Source of the DNA: Theobroma cacao
Taxonomy: Eukaryota > Streptophyta > Magnoliopsida > Malvales > Malvaceae
Reading direction: 5' to 3'
DNA length: 64,000 nt
NCBI RefSeq assembly: GCF_000208745.1
Contig: NC_030852.1
Location: forward strand, 9,536,050 to 9,600,049
Shown: piece by piece, positions 23,098 to 34,350 of the stretch
Layout: every line of letters begins with the position of its first letter
Position numbering within the stretch: position 1 is the stretch's first letter
Translations under genes and position numbers: made by a program
The notes under the pieces: generated by a model
Told to the model about the DNA's origin: nothing
The model's database searches: none
Seen by the model: only the letters and a program-made list of their open reading frames with translations

Positions 23098-25119
23098 TTG
23101 CCATATGCATGTTTGCATCATAATTTTGCATATAGGAAAAGTATTTGTCACTTGACAACCGTTGACAGAGTAGATCCAATTGCATACATGGAGTCATCAT
23201 GGCCACCTTCAGGCTACGATGGAATATACGAAGTGACTCAGCACATGGTGAGTGCCAAGCAAAGTGAGGGAGATTGCTTGTCAGAGCATCATATCTCATC
23301 ACTGCCTGATAGGGTCCACCTTGATCTTAAACAAAATGACTTCACCGATTTGCTCGACATATGGGATAAGTGGGGGGCCACCACTCGGGCGAATTTCTAT
23401 AGAAAATATGGCCACATAGCTCAACTCCTTAAGGTCTAGATTGATGAACAGATATTGAAGGCCATTGTGCAATTTTGGGATCCGTCGTATAGGTGTTTCG
23501 TGTTTAATAAGGTGGATATGGTCTCCACAATCGAAGAGTACTCGACTCTCCTACAAATTAACCTTGATAATTCGAACAAGATATATTGGAGAGGACAAAA
23601 GACCGGACACAGGCGAAAGTTAGCCAAGATGATGGGTATTACCCCGACAGAAGTCGACCAAAACCTAAGAAAAAAAGGGGACAATGAATGTATCCCATGG
23701 AGTTTCCTACGTAGCTATATCATGAAGCATCGGGACACCGAGCAAGGATAGCTTGTGATGGCCTTGAAAATTTATGGGCTAGTGATCTTTCCCAAAGTCT
23801 TGGGACATATAGAGGTCGAAATTATAGATTTCTTCGAGCAAGTCATCAACAAGGCCAACCCTTCACCCTTTATTCTAGCAAAAACTCTCAGATCACTGAA
23901 TTATTGTCGAAGAAAGGGGGAAGGACGATTTGTGGGATGTGCACAGCTTCTTTCCATCTGGATAGTAAGTCACTTTGAATGCAAGGTCGAGAAGTTCAAG
24001 AAGCCATTTCATCCGCGAACTAGCCCTATCAGAGAATTTTATGAGAGTGAATGGCCAGAAAATAGGACTAAGGAGCAATGGATCTCTAGACTTCGGGAAC
24101 TCATGAGTGTGGAAGTAACATGGAGAGCTCCGTGGATGCCGCATCACCCGATCTTGTACAAAAGCGGAAATGAATCGTGGGTAACATTAATAGGGCCATG
24201 GGGAGCAATCAGCTACGCCCCAATTATGGTGAGAAGATAATTTGGGTCAGAGCAGTTTGTGCCGATGACACACCGACTTAATACTTTGGAGTTTGCTTAT
24301 GGAGAGTCTGATTTTCTGAAAAGGATTGAGGAAATTGCACAAGCCTGGAAGAAAACTAGCCGAGTTGACCAAGGGAGGTACACCGATGAAGTGACTACCG
24401 GATATCAGATATGGCATGACCAACGAGTTAAGGATGTGGTATATCCGAAAGAAGATGCACTGCGTGACCCAGTTGATCCAGAACCACGAGACGCTTTGCT
24501 CGAAAGTGAGTTGGCTCGAAAAAAATCTGAAGCTAAAAATGCCAGTTGGAGGCAATAGTATGAAGACCTCCAAAAAAAGTGTGAGAAAATGAAAAGAAAA
24601 GTAATTGAACAAAGAAAGAAGGTCCGAAAAATAAAAGGGAAGTATGAGAGCCTGAATGATAAGTTTTCTACCACAACTAGTGAACTTCAAAGGGAAATAC
24701 AAGTGAAAGAAAATTGAGGCAATGAACTTCAAGCGTACAATGATGGACTAATAAATCAAGTGCGATTTCAACAAGAGTCCATCCAATTACTAAGACAGGA
24801 GTGTGAAGAGCTCGAAGGGGCCATGACGACTTATCAACAAGAATATGAACGCCTCAAGCAATAGAGCACCAGAATTCAAGAGTGGGGTGAATCCTACAGA
24901 CAAGCTTATACAGAGAAACACGACCAGATGGATTACTTGGTTTGGCAAATGAGGGAGGTGGCTTACAAGGCGAGAAGCATGGCTTGGAAGACGAACATTT
25001 TAAGGAGCCATGTCTTTCCAGTTGGAAAACAAGAGCAACAGTTGATTAAGTATTTAGATGAGGTGTATAGCCATTATAATAAAATTGACGAACATTTCTA
25101 GATGACTCCTGAGTTGTAA
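23098..25119 (+). pseudogene. Ogre ORF1 remnant
   Basis: One continuous frame of 674 codons ending at TAA 25117-25119. It is broken only by in-frame stops: TAG 23437, TAG 23749, TAA 24238, TAG 24556, TGA 24715, TAG 24862 and TAG 25099. No frameshift is needed. The N-terminal part has DLLDIWDKWG, YGHIAQLL, a PSYRCFVFNKVDMVSTIEEY segment, IYWRGQ and WSFLRSYIMKH, as in the ORF1 protein of Ogre elements (unknown function, distantly like plant mobile domains). The C-terminal third (about 24460-25090) is rich in Lys/Glu/Arg and predicted coiled coil. The start is uncertain; 23098 is the first ATG, and a second lies at 23188. Confidence 0.85.
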
Positions 25120-25286
25120 TCAAAGACAATATCTTATGCAATGGATGACTTTGTTGTTGGGTGTCATGTGACGAATACTTTTAGTACATAATCATTCATA
25201 CATGCATAAATCATCATTTCATGACAATAAGTATTTTCATCTAAAAATAAAGATAATAGGTTCATTTTTTCATTCATACATCGAAT

Positions 25287-26653
25287 ATGCATCTAATTCA
25301 TGTTTATGATTACAATAAGGTTCCAAAAATAGCTCGACCACCTAAGCCAAGTGACCAACGTGTTCATAATATGCGTCAACGAGCAAGGATCATGGAAGAA
25401 GAACAAAGAGAGCGAATGGATAGAATGGAAAAAGTTCAAGAAGAAATGAGAGAACAGTTAGCAAAGATGATGGAATTGATGACAAGCTTAAGTAAAGGAA
25501 AAAGAGTTGCGGAAGAGTCAGCTCCGTCAAAAAACCCACCAGCTCAAGACACTGGAAACCAAAGGGATGATCCACCTTATCCCCCAAGGTTCACTCCACC
25601 ACATGCCCAAACCTCTCAAAGGGTCCACCCTCAAGCAATGTCATCCGTTTATTACAATGCACCACCCCCGATGGGCCATCAACCGACTCATAGGCAATTC
25701 AGGCCGTATTCTGGGATAAATCCTGCTGAACCAATACACATCCCAGATTTAGACGATCCAAAAGAGCAAGAGAAACTAAGAAAAGAGTCATCACAAATAG
25801 GAGAAAATGAAAAAGATAAAAAAAAAGTACGATTTGTTGGAAGAGTGTCTTCGTGCTATCGAAGGAGTTGATAGGTTCGGTATCATGGATGCAACCAAGC
25901 TATGCTTAGTGCCTGATGTACTGATCCGGGCCAAGTTCAAAGTTTCGAAATTTGAAAAGTACGATGGAACAAAGTGTCCTATGGCACATATCACTATGTA
26001 TTGTCGGAAGATGGCTGCACAGTCTCATGATGACAAGCTATTGATCCATTTTTTCCAAGACAGCTTGACTAGGTCAGCTGCTCGGTGGTACGTACAGTTA
26101 GACCGAAATCATATTAAGACTTGGAAAGACCTAGCAAGAGCCTTCATAGCCCAATACAAGCATGTGGTTGAATTAGCCCCTGATCAGTTGTCATTGCAGA
26201 CCATGGAAAAGAAACAAAGCGAGAACTTCAAGGAATACGCCCAAAGGTGGAGAGATACAGCAACGCAAGTTCAGCCACCTCTCACTGATAAGGAAATGAC
26301 TGTGTTGTTCATAAACACACTCCGAGCTCCATTCTATGAGCGCTTGATCGGCAATGCCACAAAAAACTTTACGGATTTGGTCTTATCGGGAGAAATAATA
26401 GAAGGAGCTATCAAAAGTGAAAAAATTGACGGGCTTGAAGTTGCTAGCTCAAAGAAAGGGAATACGCCCAAAAAAAAAAGTAAGGGATGTGCAAACAGTC
26501 GCTCACGACAGCCAACAAGCCCACAACTTTAACCCATATTACCCGTACCCCCCATACCAACCCTTTTATCCAAACATAGGCAACATCACACAAAACTCAT
26601 ATGTGTACCAACCTGCCCCACAGCCAACGTTTCAGACCAATGTTCTTCCATAA
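25287..26653 (+). pseudogene. Ogre gag
   Basis: N-terminal part: a charged, coiled-coil-like stretch with repeated RMEE/QREM motifs and a Pro-rich region up to about 25780. It is followed by the gag core (about 25930-26400): KFEKYDGTKCPMAHITMYC, a FFQDSLTRSAARWYVQL segment and FKEYAQRWRDTATQVQPP. Two frameshifts lie in adenine runs, near 25818-25828 and 26470-26480. An in-frame TAA ends the frame at 26651. The same frame continues past it into the region leading to protease (LIENRLLARTPLEP). No typical CCHC zinc knuckle is seen, but CDYHFEIQGHSIENC (about 26869) is the characteristic Cys/His segment of the group. Confidence 0.88.
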
Positions 26654-28997
26654 GCTCCACCACCAAGATCGATAGCTTCAACCAATAATTCTGGTCATGG
26701 TCAAAGAGGACCTAAAACTATCCTAGAAAAATCAAAGTTTGATCCTATTCTAGTCCCTTACACTACATTGTTGCCACAACTCATAGAAAATCGACTCCTT
26801 GCTCGAACCCCTTTAGAACCACTCCGACCACCTTTCCTGAAATGGTCTGACCCGAATGCGCATTGTGATTACCATTTTGAAATTCAAGGTCACTCCATCG
26901 AGAATTGTACTGCTTTAAAACATAAAGTCCAAGCGCTCATTAAGACAGGACTTTTAAATTTTGCCAAAAAGAATAGCTCAAGTGTTGATGGGAATCCTTT
27001 ACCTAACCATGGAAGACCGACAGTGAACGTCATACATGAAGGGATGATTCGAAAGGTGAAAAAGAGTATTGATGAGATTCAAACGTCAATGGATAAAGTG
27101 TTTGAGGCGTTGTCCAAAATAAATGCCATCACTCCAGAACCCATAGACACAAAGGAATTGGGGCATGATCTCGCTTATTTTTGCAAATTTTATATGGGGG
27201 CAATTGGGCATTCCATTCAAAATTGTGATAGCTTTTGTTGTAAGTTGCAAGAATTGATGGATTCATCGGTAATTGAGTTTTATGAAGAAGTCAAAGAGAA
27301 TTTGGTCGGAACCATAAATGAAGACACCCCAGCTGAAGTGGCATCAAGTTCATTTGGGGTGAACAAACTTAAACCTCTCACCATCTTCTATGAAGAAAAC
27401 AGGAGCCCGATGAATGATACATCCCCTATTATGATCAGAAGTGGTATCACCATCGAAGTCCCCAGCCCGTTCCTTTACAAGAGCGATAAGGCTATCCCGT
27501 GAAATTATGAGTGTAATATTTTGGGCACAACTTCATCCGCCCCCAAGCATCTTTTGAAGATCTAACTAGTGTGGGGGGTATAACACAAAGTGGGCAATGT
27601 TATTCCCCCGAGATAGCGAAAATAGTTAGAAAAGGGAAACCCGCACAGGGAGAGGGAGGCCCAAAGGAAGCAGATACCTTTTCCAAGGACCAAGTTGTCG
27701 AATCTGTGGTTGCTCCGAACAATGAGGTCAAAAGACCTGTTACCGAAAAAAAAGCTGGTGAATTTCTCAAGTTTATCAAACACAGTGAATACAGTGTGGT
27801 AGAACAATTAACCAGAATGCCTGCTCGCATCTCACTGTTGTCTTTGCTTTTGAATTCGAAAGCACACAGGAACGCACTGCTTAAAGTCTTGAACCAAGCT
27901 TATGTGGCACAAGATATATCAGTGAAAAAGTTGGACCACATCGTGGGGAACATTACAGTGGGGAACTTCATTGCCTTTAATGATGAAGAAATTCCATCGA
28001 GTGGTCAGGGAAGTAACAAAGCTCTGCACATTACCATCAAATGCAAAGACCATGCCGTACTTAGGGTCTTGGTCGACAATGGTTTAGCTTTAAATGTCAT
28101 GCCTCGCTTTACCTTAACCAAGTTGCCAATAGATGTATCTTATATGAAAATCAGCCACATGGTTGTAAGGGCTTTCGATGGGACTACAAGGGAGGTGGTA
28201 GAGGACATTGAATTACCAATAAAAATTAGCCCTTGCATTTTTGAGGTCCAATTTCAGGTCATGGACATTGCACCGTCTTACAATTGCTTATTAGGACATC
28301 CATGGATTCATATGGCGGGAGCCATACCATCTTCCCTTCATCAAAAAGTTAAATTCATAGTTGAGGGCCAATTGATAAATGTATCTGCAGAGGAAGACAT
28401 ATTGGCTATTCAACCATCATCTACTCCTTATGTAGAGGCGACAGAAGAGTCCCAAAATGCTCTTTCAGATCTTTTGAATTTGTTAATGCTACTTCTGTGG
28501 GAGAAAGAGAAGTGATACCAACTCCTCGTTTGTCAATAGCAACTAAAATGGGGGTTAAGCAGACAGTGGGTAAAGGATGCCGTGTCGGTTTGCGGTTAGG
28601 GAAGCATTTGCAAGGAATTGGCTATCCTTTGACTCCAATCAAGAATGAGGAAAGGTTTGGTTTGGGGTATAAACCTACCAAAGAAGATAGAAGGAAATTG
28701 ACAGCTCGAAAGAAGATTAAAAATATGGCTCAGCTTGAGGGAAAGGAAGAAGAATTTGGGAAACGGACAATTTCGCACTTATATGAGACTTTTCGCTCTG
28801 CAAGTTTCATTCATCCCGAAGCACCAACAAAGGTCAATCAGGTTCTACGGATGTTTGATGAGCTACCAATCTATATGATCAAAGATGAAGAACCTAACGA
28901 GAAGATCCCTGTGGTGTATCCAGTACTGCCGGGAGAGGAGTTAAGCAATTGGACAGCCACGAAATTGCCTATCATCTTTAAGTCTTCAGAAATGTAA
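26654..28997 (+). pseudogene. Ogre gag C-terminus, aspartic protease and G-patch-like segment
   Basis: Continues the gag frame to TGA 27500, shifts frame near 27540-27570, then reads the protease. ALHITIKCKDHAVLRVLVDN precedes GLALNVMP (28070-28100), the active-site loop, where Ogre copies usually read DNGSSLN. The flap and end follow as FEVQFQVMDIAPSYNCLLGH PW. Another frameshift near 28470 leads to a Gly-rich segment, VGLRLGKHLQGIGYP, then RFGLGYKP, which resembles the G-patch that follows protease in these elements. The unspliced frame stops at TAA 28995-28997, which lies within the predicted intron. Confidence 0.85.
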
Positions 28998-29206
28998 TGA
29001 ACAATTTTATCTAAATGCCTATGCCCAAGGGTGTTAAGAGTAATTTCTTGTTTAAGTAGGGCTTTCTGTTACCTTCATCATTTAAATAAATGACAATGCA
29101 TAATGTGTTTCATAATTCATCAATTTTTTTGCATATTTCCTTTCATCTATTCTTTTAGCCAAATAAATACTTACCCATACACGCGTTAAATTTTACCTGT
29201 TTGTAG
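28994..29206 (+). other. Predicted Ogre intron
   Basis: Donor AAAT|gtaatg (28994) and acceptor tgtttgtag|G (29206). Joining them restores one frame, with ATG completed across the junction (SSEM then SLNNEHED), and removes the TAA at 28995. Ogre elements are known to carry an intron between the protease and RT domains. The 213-base length fits, and the interior is T-rich before the acceptor. Confidence 0.7.
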
Positions 29207-31382
29207 GTCTTTAAATAATGAACACGAAGACAATGATTTGAATATCAATTTTGAGATGATTCCGAACGTTGATGAATTGAAAAATGAAAAGGAGGTGGAT
29301 GACTATGGCTTACCCCCTGATTTGTCGAGAATGTTGAAACAGGAGGAAAGGGAGATTTTACCTCATTAGGAATTCACAGAAATAATCAACCTCGAAAATG
29401 GGGAAGAAAAGAAAAAGGTTAAGATTGGCACCTCGCTGTCATCTAATGAGCGACAGAAGCTAGAAAAACTGCTCCGTGAATATGTGGATGTGTTTACTTG
29501 GTCATATCAAGACATGTCAGGTCCCAATACTGACATTGTCGTCCATAAGTTGCCTTTGAGATCGGACTGCAAGCCTATTAAACAGAAGTTAAGAAGGATG
29601 AAACTAGAAATGTTGTTGAAGATTAAAGAAGAAGTAAAAAAGCAATTTGATGTTGGATTCTTAGAGGTGGCTAAGTATCCTAAATGGGTGGCTAATATAG
29701 TTCCAATTCCTAAGAAGGATGAAAAAGTTCGAATGTGCGTCGATTACAGGGATTTGAACAGAGCGAGCCCAAAGGATAGCTTCCTTTTGCCACATATCGA
29801 TACTCTTGTGGACAACACAGCAAAGCATACTTTGTTCTCATTTATGGATGGTTTTTCTGGTTACAATTAGATCAAGATGGCACCCAAAGATATGAAAAAA
29901 ATAACATTCGTAACCATGTGGGGAACATTTTGTTACAAAGTAATGCCATTTGGATTGAAGAATGCAGGTGCCACTTACCAAAGGGCAATGGTAGCTTTGT
30001 TTCACGATATGATGGATAAAGAGATAGAAGTATATGTGGATGACATGATCGTAAAATCTCATAGAGAAAAGGATCATACTATCAATCTCAAGAAGCTGTT
30101 CGAGAGATTGCGAAAGTTTCAGCTCAAGTTGAATCTTGCAAAATGCACTTTTGGTGTAACTTTTGAGAAATTGTTGAGGTTCATAGTAAGTGAAAAAGGA
30201 ATTGAAGTAGACCCGGATAAGATACGAGCTCTTCAAGAGCTGCCACCTCCCAAAACACAAAAAGAAGTGAGAGAATTTTTAGGGAGGTTGAATTACATTG
30301 CCCGATTTATATCCCAACTCACCTGCAAATGTGATCCAATCTTCAAGCTACTTAAAAAACGAGACCCAGGAGAGTGGAATGAAGAATGTCAAATAGCCTT
30401 TGATAAAATCAAAGAATATCTCACAAATCCACCGGTGTTGGTGCCACCGACGGTTGAAAAACCTCTTATTTTGTATTTGACTGTGAACAAGAATTCTATG
30501 GGATGTGTACTGGGACAACATGATGGAACTGGAAAGAAAGAACAAGCCGTATATTACTTGAACAAGAAATTCACGGAGTATGAATCCAAATACTCTGCGC
30601 TGGAACAAATGTGCTGTGCGTTAACATGGACTGCCCAGAGGCTCAGACAATATATGTTGTATCACACAACATGGTTGGTGGCAAAATTAGATCCCATCAA
30701 GTATATTTTCGAAAAACCCTTCCTGTCTAGAAGAATAGTTCGATGGCAAGTGCTATTGTCTGAGTATGATATTGTGTATGTGTCCCAAAAGTCAATCAAA
30801 GGGAGCGCCATCGCTGATTTCCTCGCAGATCAAGCTAATGAGGATTATGAATATGTAAGTTTCGATTTTCCAGATGAAGATTTGATGGTCGTTTTGCACA
30901 TAGAAAAGGATGTTCTCAATGAATTTAATCTATGGAAGATGTATTTTGATGGAGCATCCAATGCTTTGGGGCACGAAATTGGGGCAGTGTTGGTTTCTCC
31001 AAATGAAAAGTACTATCCGACCACAACGAGATTGAATTTCAATTGTACTAATAATATAGCTAAGTACGAGGCGTTGGTAATGAGATTACAAGCAGCAATC
31101 GAAATGAAGGCTGACGTGATAGATGTTTACGGAGATTCGACTTTGGTAATATGTCAAATGAGAGGCGAATGGGAAACTAGAGATTCTAAACTAGTACCAT
31201 ATAAAAAGTTGGTTACAGAATTAAGCAAACAGTTCAAAGAAATCAGCTTCAACCACTTGCCTCGAGAAGAAAATCAGATTGCTGATGCTTTGGCCACTCT
31301 CACAGCAATGTTCAGAATAAAAGAAGCGACTGATGTACGCCCTTTTGATTTAGAAGTCCGTGAAGTCTCGCACACTGCTTGA
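29207..31382 (+). pseudogene. Ogre reverse transcriptase, RNase H and archaeal-type RNase H
   Basis: A single frame with two in-frame stops, TAG 29367 and TAG 29868, the latter inside FMDGFSGYN*IKMAP. RT motifs: VANIVPIPKKDEKVRMCVDY RDLN (about 29690-29760), TFCYKVMPFGLKNAGATYQ and the catalytic YVDD (30033-30044), intact. A gypsy RNase H follows (YLTVNKNSMGCVLGQHD, AVYYLNKKFTEYESKYS). Last comes the archaeal-type RNase H (about 30940-31310; MYFDGASNALG, YGDSTLVICQ, ADALATL), diagnostic of Tat/Ogre and Athila relatives. The TGA at 31380 and a frame change there separate it from the integrase. Confidence 0.95.
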
Positions 31383-32659
31383 ATGTTGAGGAAGAGGTTG
31401 ATAGTAAACCGTGGTATCATGATATCATGCAATACATCAAGCATCAGGTATATCCTGGGAATATCACGGACAATGACAAGCAAACTCTTAGAAGATTAGC
31501 AATGGATTTTTTCCTTAGCAGAGAAGTGCTCTACAAAAAGAGTCAAGATCAAGTACTTTTGAGATGTGTGGATGTTACGGAAGCCAACAAAATAATGAAA
31601 GAAGTCCATGAAGGAACTTGTGGAGCTCATGCTAATGGACATATGTTGGCTAGACAAATTATGAGAGCCGATTATTATTGGTTGACGTTGGAATCCGACT
31701 GCATAAACTTTGCTCGAAAATGCCACAAGTGTCAAGTTTACGCAGATAGAATCCATGCTCCACCAGCCCCATTGCACGTTTTCACAGCACCTTGGCCATT
31801 TTCAATATGGGGAATAGATGTGATTGGGCTCATTACGCCAAAAGCCTCTAATGGACATTGATTCATATTGGTGGCCATTGATTATTTCACGAAATGGGTA
31901 GAAACAGCTTCCTATGCCAATGTGACACAAAATGTGGTGTGCAGGTTCATCCAAAAGGAGATCATATGTCGGTATGGGCTTCTAAAAAGGATCATTACTG
32001 ATAACATAAGCAATTTGAATGGTGCGATGGTGAAGGACGTTTGCGCTAAATTCAATATCAAACATCATAACTCGACAACTTACCGTCCGAAGATGAACGG
32101 AGCGGTAGAGGCAGCCAACAAAAACATCAAAAAGATTGTCGAAAAGATGACTGAAGTTTATAAAGACTGGCATGAGAAACTTCCTTTTTCCTTGCATGCA
32201 TATCGAACTTCTGTGCGTACCTCCACCGGAGCAACTCCGTACTCATTAATATATGATATAAAAGCAGTTCTACCTGTTGAAGTAGAAATTCCATCATTGA
32301 GGGTGTTGATGGAAACAGAATTGGAAGATACTGAGTGGGTCCGCTCTCGATACGAGCAATTGAACTTGATTGAGGAAAAAATGCTTGCGGCTCTTTGTCA
32401 CGGTCAGATGTACCAATGAAGGATGATGCGAGCATACGAGAAAAAAGTTCGTCCCAAGCAGTTTCGAGAAGGAGAGTTGGTTCTCAAGAGAATACTCCCT
32501 AATCAAACTGATTTTCGGGGAAAGTGGATGCCGAATTGGGAAGGACCATATGTGGTAAAGAAGGCTTTTTCAGGATGAGCTTTAATTTTGACTGACATGG
32601 ATGGAGAAGATTTGCCTAATCCGATAAATGCGGATGCGGTGAAGAAGTACTATGCTTAA
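31379..32659 (+). pseudogene. Ogre integrase
   Basis: One frame broken by TGA 31859, TGA 32417 and TGA 32576, ending TAA 32657-32659. The zinc-binding H-H-C-C segment lies at about 31605-31740 (HEGTCGAHANGH ... CHKCQ). The catalytic triad is kept: Asp at 31817 (WGIDVIG), Asp at 32000 (IITDN) and Glu at 32108 (GAVEAANK). The last two are separated by 35 residues, as in the DD35E family. The C-terminal domain (RPKQFREGELVLKRI, WEGPYVV) is present. All three stops sit where arginine (CGA) is expected, or can be reached from CGA by C-to-T. Confidence 0.95.
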
Positions 32660-33569
32660 AAAAAACGAAAGGGATTCATGCTGAAAACCCGAAAAGGGCA
32701 ACTCGTATCTAAAGGAGGAGGCTCATGCTGAAAACCCGAAAAGAGTGGCTTGAGGTCGAAAAGCAGGAAGTTGGAGTGAAATTTAAAGATGTCAGCCTAA
32801 ATGGAGCACAAAATTGAGGTAGAAATACACTATGAATGGAGCTCCACAATTTCGCAAAACAGTGAAAGTTAGGGAGTCTGCAATCTACATATTTGCTCAA
32901 GGCATCAATCAAGGACAATTCTTGAAATCGAATAATATATTGTTTTCTCTGAATGGTCTGAGTATTCATCACTTAAAAATTTAATGTTTGCTCTGTAAAT
33001 TCTCTTTGCCTTGAATTATTTGATTTCTCATATATGAAATTCTCCTTCGCCTCTTTATTTTAACCTTTTCGTTATTTATCATCCCATGATTCACATAGTG
33101 ATTGTCATAGAAATGAACGATAACTGGTAAAAGAAATAAACTAATTAAGCAAGAAATTATACTCATTGTTCAGCAAAAGACTTAATGATGAAGAAAAAGA
33201 ATGGCGGAGCCTTAAACTTGGGGCAAAGTCAAATGTCAAAAGAAAAGGTGTTTAGGGAAAATCCGGAGTTACCTAAAGCCTCTAGAAGAAAGGCACAAGA
33301 CGAAGGTCATTGAAAGCTACAGTGAAAAAATCGGATGAAGCAAGGAAAGGGTCTTGGAACCTTAATGAATCATAAACATGAAAACATTTCATCATGTCAA
33401 TCATGCATACATGCCTAGCCATGCACCCGACAAGAATCAAAATTAATTCATGTCCCAAGCTTCGAAGGTAGAAATTCACTCGACCTAAAGTGTTGAGATT
33501 GTAAAACTTTGATGGAAGGATTTGAGTTTTTTCATTTCATATTAATCCAATTAAGTTAGCATTAAAGAA
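32660..33569 (+). other. Ogre 3' untranslated region, proximal part
   Basis: Non-coding. It includes a short duplication around catgctgaaaacccgaaaag (about 32678 and 32725) and AT-rich sequence. No open frame with known domains is seen. Confidence 0.5.
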
Positions 33570-34262
33570 TTAAATCGAACTTGTTGTGAGATAGGTCGAG
33601 CCTAAATTTAGTTTAGGAATTTTAATTTTGTTTAAATCGAACCTGTTGTGAGATAGGTCGAGCCTAGATTAAGTCTAAGAATTTTAATTTTGCTTAAATC
33701 GAACTTGTTATGAGATAGGTCGAGCCTAAATTTAGTTTAGGAATTTTAATTTTGTTTAAATCAAACCTGTTGTGAGATAGATCGAGCCTAGATTAAGTTT
33801 AAGAATTTTAATTTTGTTTAAATCGAACCTGTTATGAGATAGGTCGAGCCTAAATTAAGTTTAAGAATTTTAATTTTTAAATCGAACCTGTTGTGAGATA
33901 GGTCGAGCCTAGATTAAGTCTAGAAATTTTAATTTTGTTTAAATCGAACCTGTTATGAGATAGGTCGAGCCTAAATTTAGTTTAGGAATTTCAATTTTGT
34001 TTAAATCGAATATGTTGTGAGATAGGTCGAGTCTAGATTAAATCTAAAAATTTTAATCGAATATGGGTCAAGCCTAAATCAAGTCTAGAATTTTAATTTT
34101 GTTTAAATCGAACCTATTGTGAGATAGGTCGAGCCAAGATTAAATCTAGGAATTTTAATCGAATTTGTTCTAATATGGGTCAAGCCTAGATCGAGTCTAG
34201 AAATTTCATTTTTATTTAAATCGAACTTATTTTGAGATAAGTCGAGCCTAGATCGATTTGAT
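33570..34262 (+). repeat. 62-bp tandem array in Ogre 3' region
   Basis: About twelve copies of a roughly 62-base unit (aaatcgaacctgttgtgaga, taggtcgagcct, then agattaagtctaagaatttt). Copies begin near 33572, 33634, 33696, 33758, 33820, 33878, 33940 and 34002, then become shorter and more diverged. A variable tandem array between integrase and 3' LTR is a known trait of Ogre/Tat elements and a source of satellites. Confidence 0.92.
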
Positions 34263-34340
34263 TAAATCAATTAGCTTCGAGATAAGCCAAATGTGGTGTC
34301 TACGTCTTTGCACTATCCTTGATTCTCAAGAATGTACAAA

Positions 34341-34350
34341 GAGGGGCAAC
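34341..34350 (+). promoter_or_regulatory. Ogre polypurine tract
   Basis: gaggggcaac directly before the 3' LTR start at 34351. It is the primer site for plus-strand synthesis. Confidence 0.8.
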
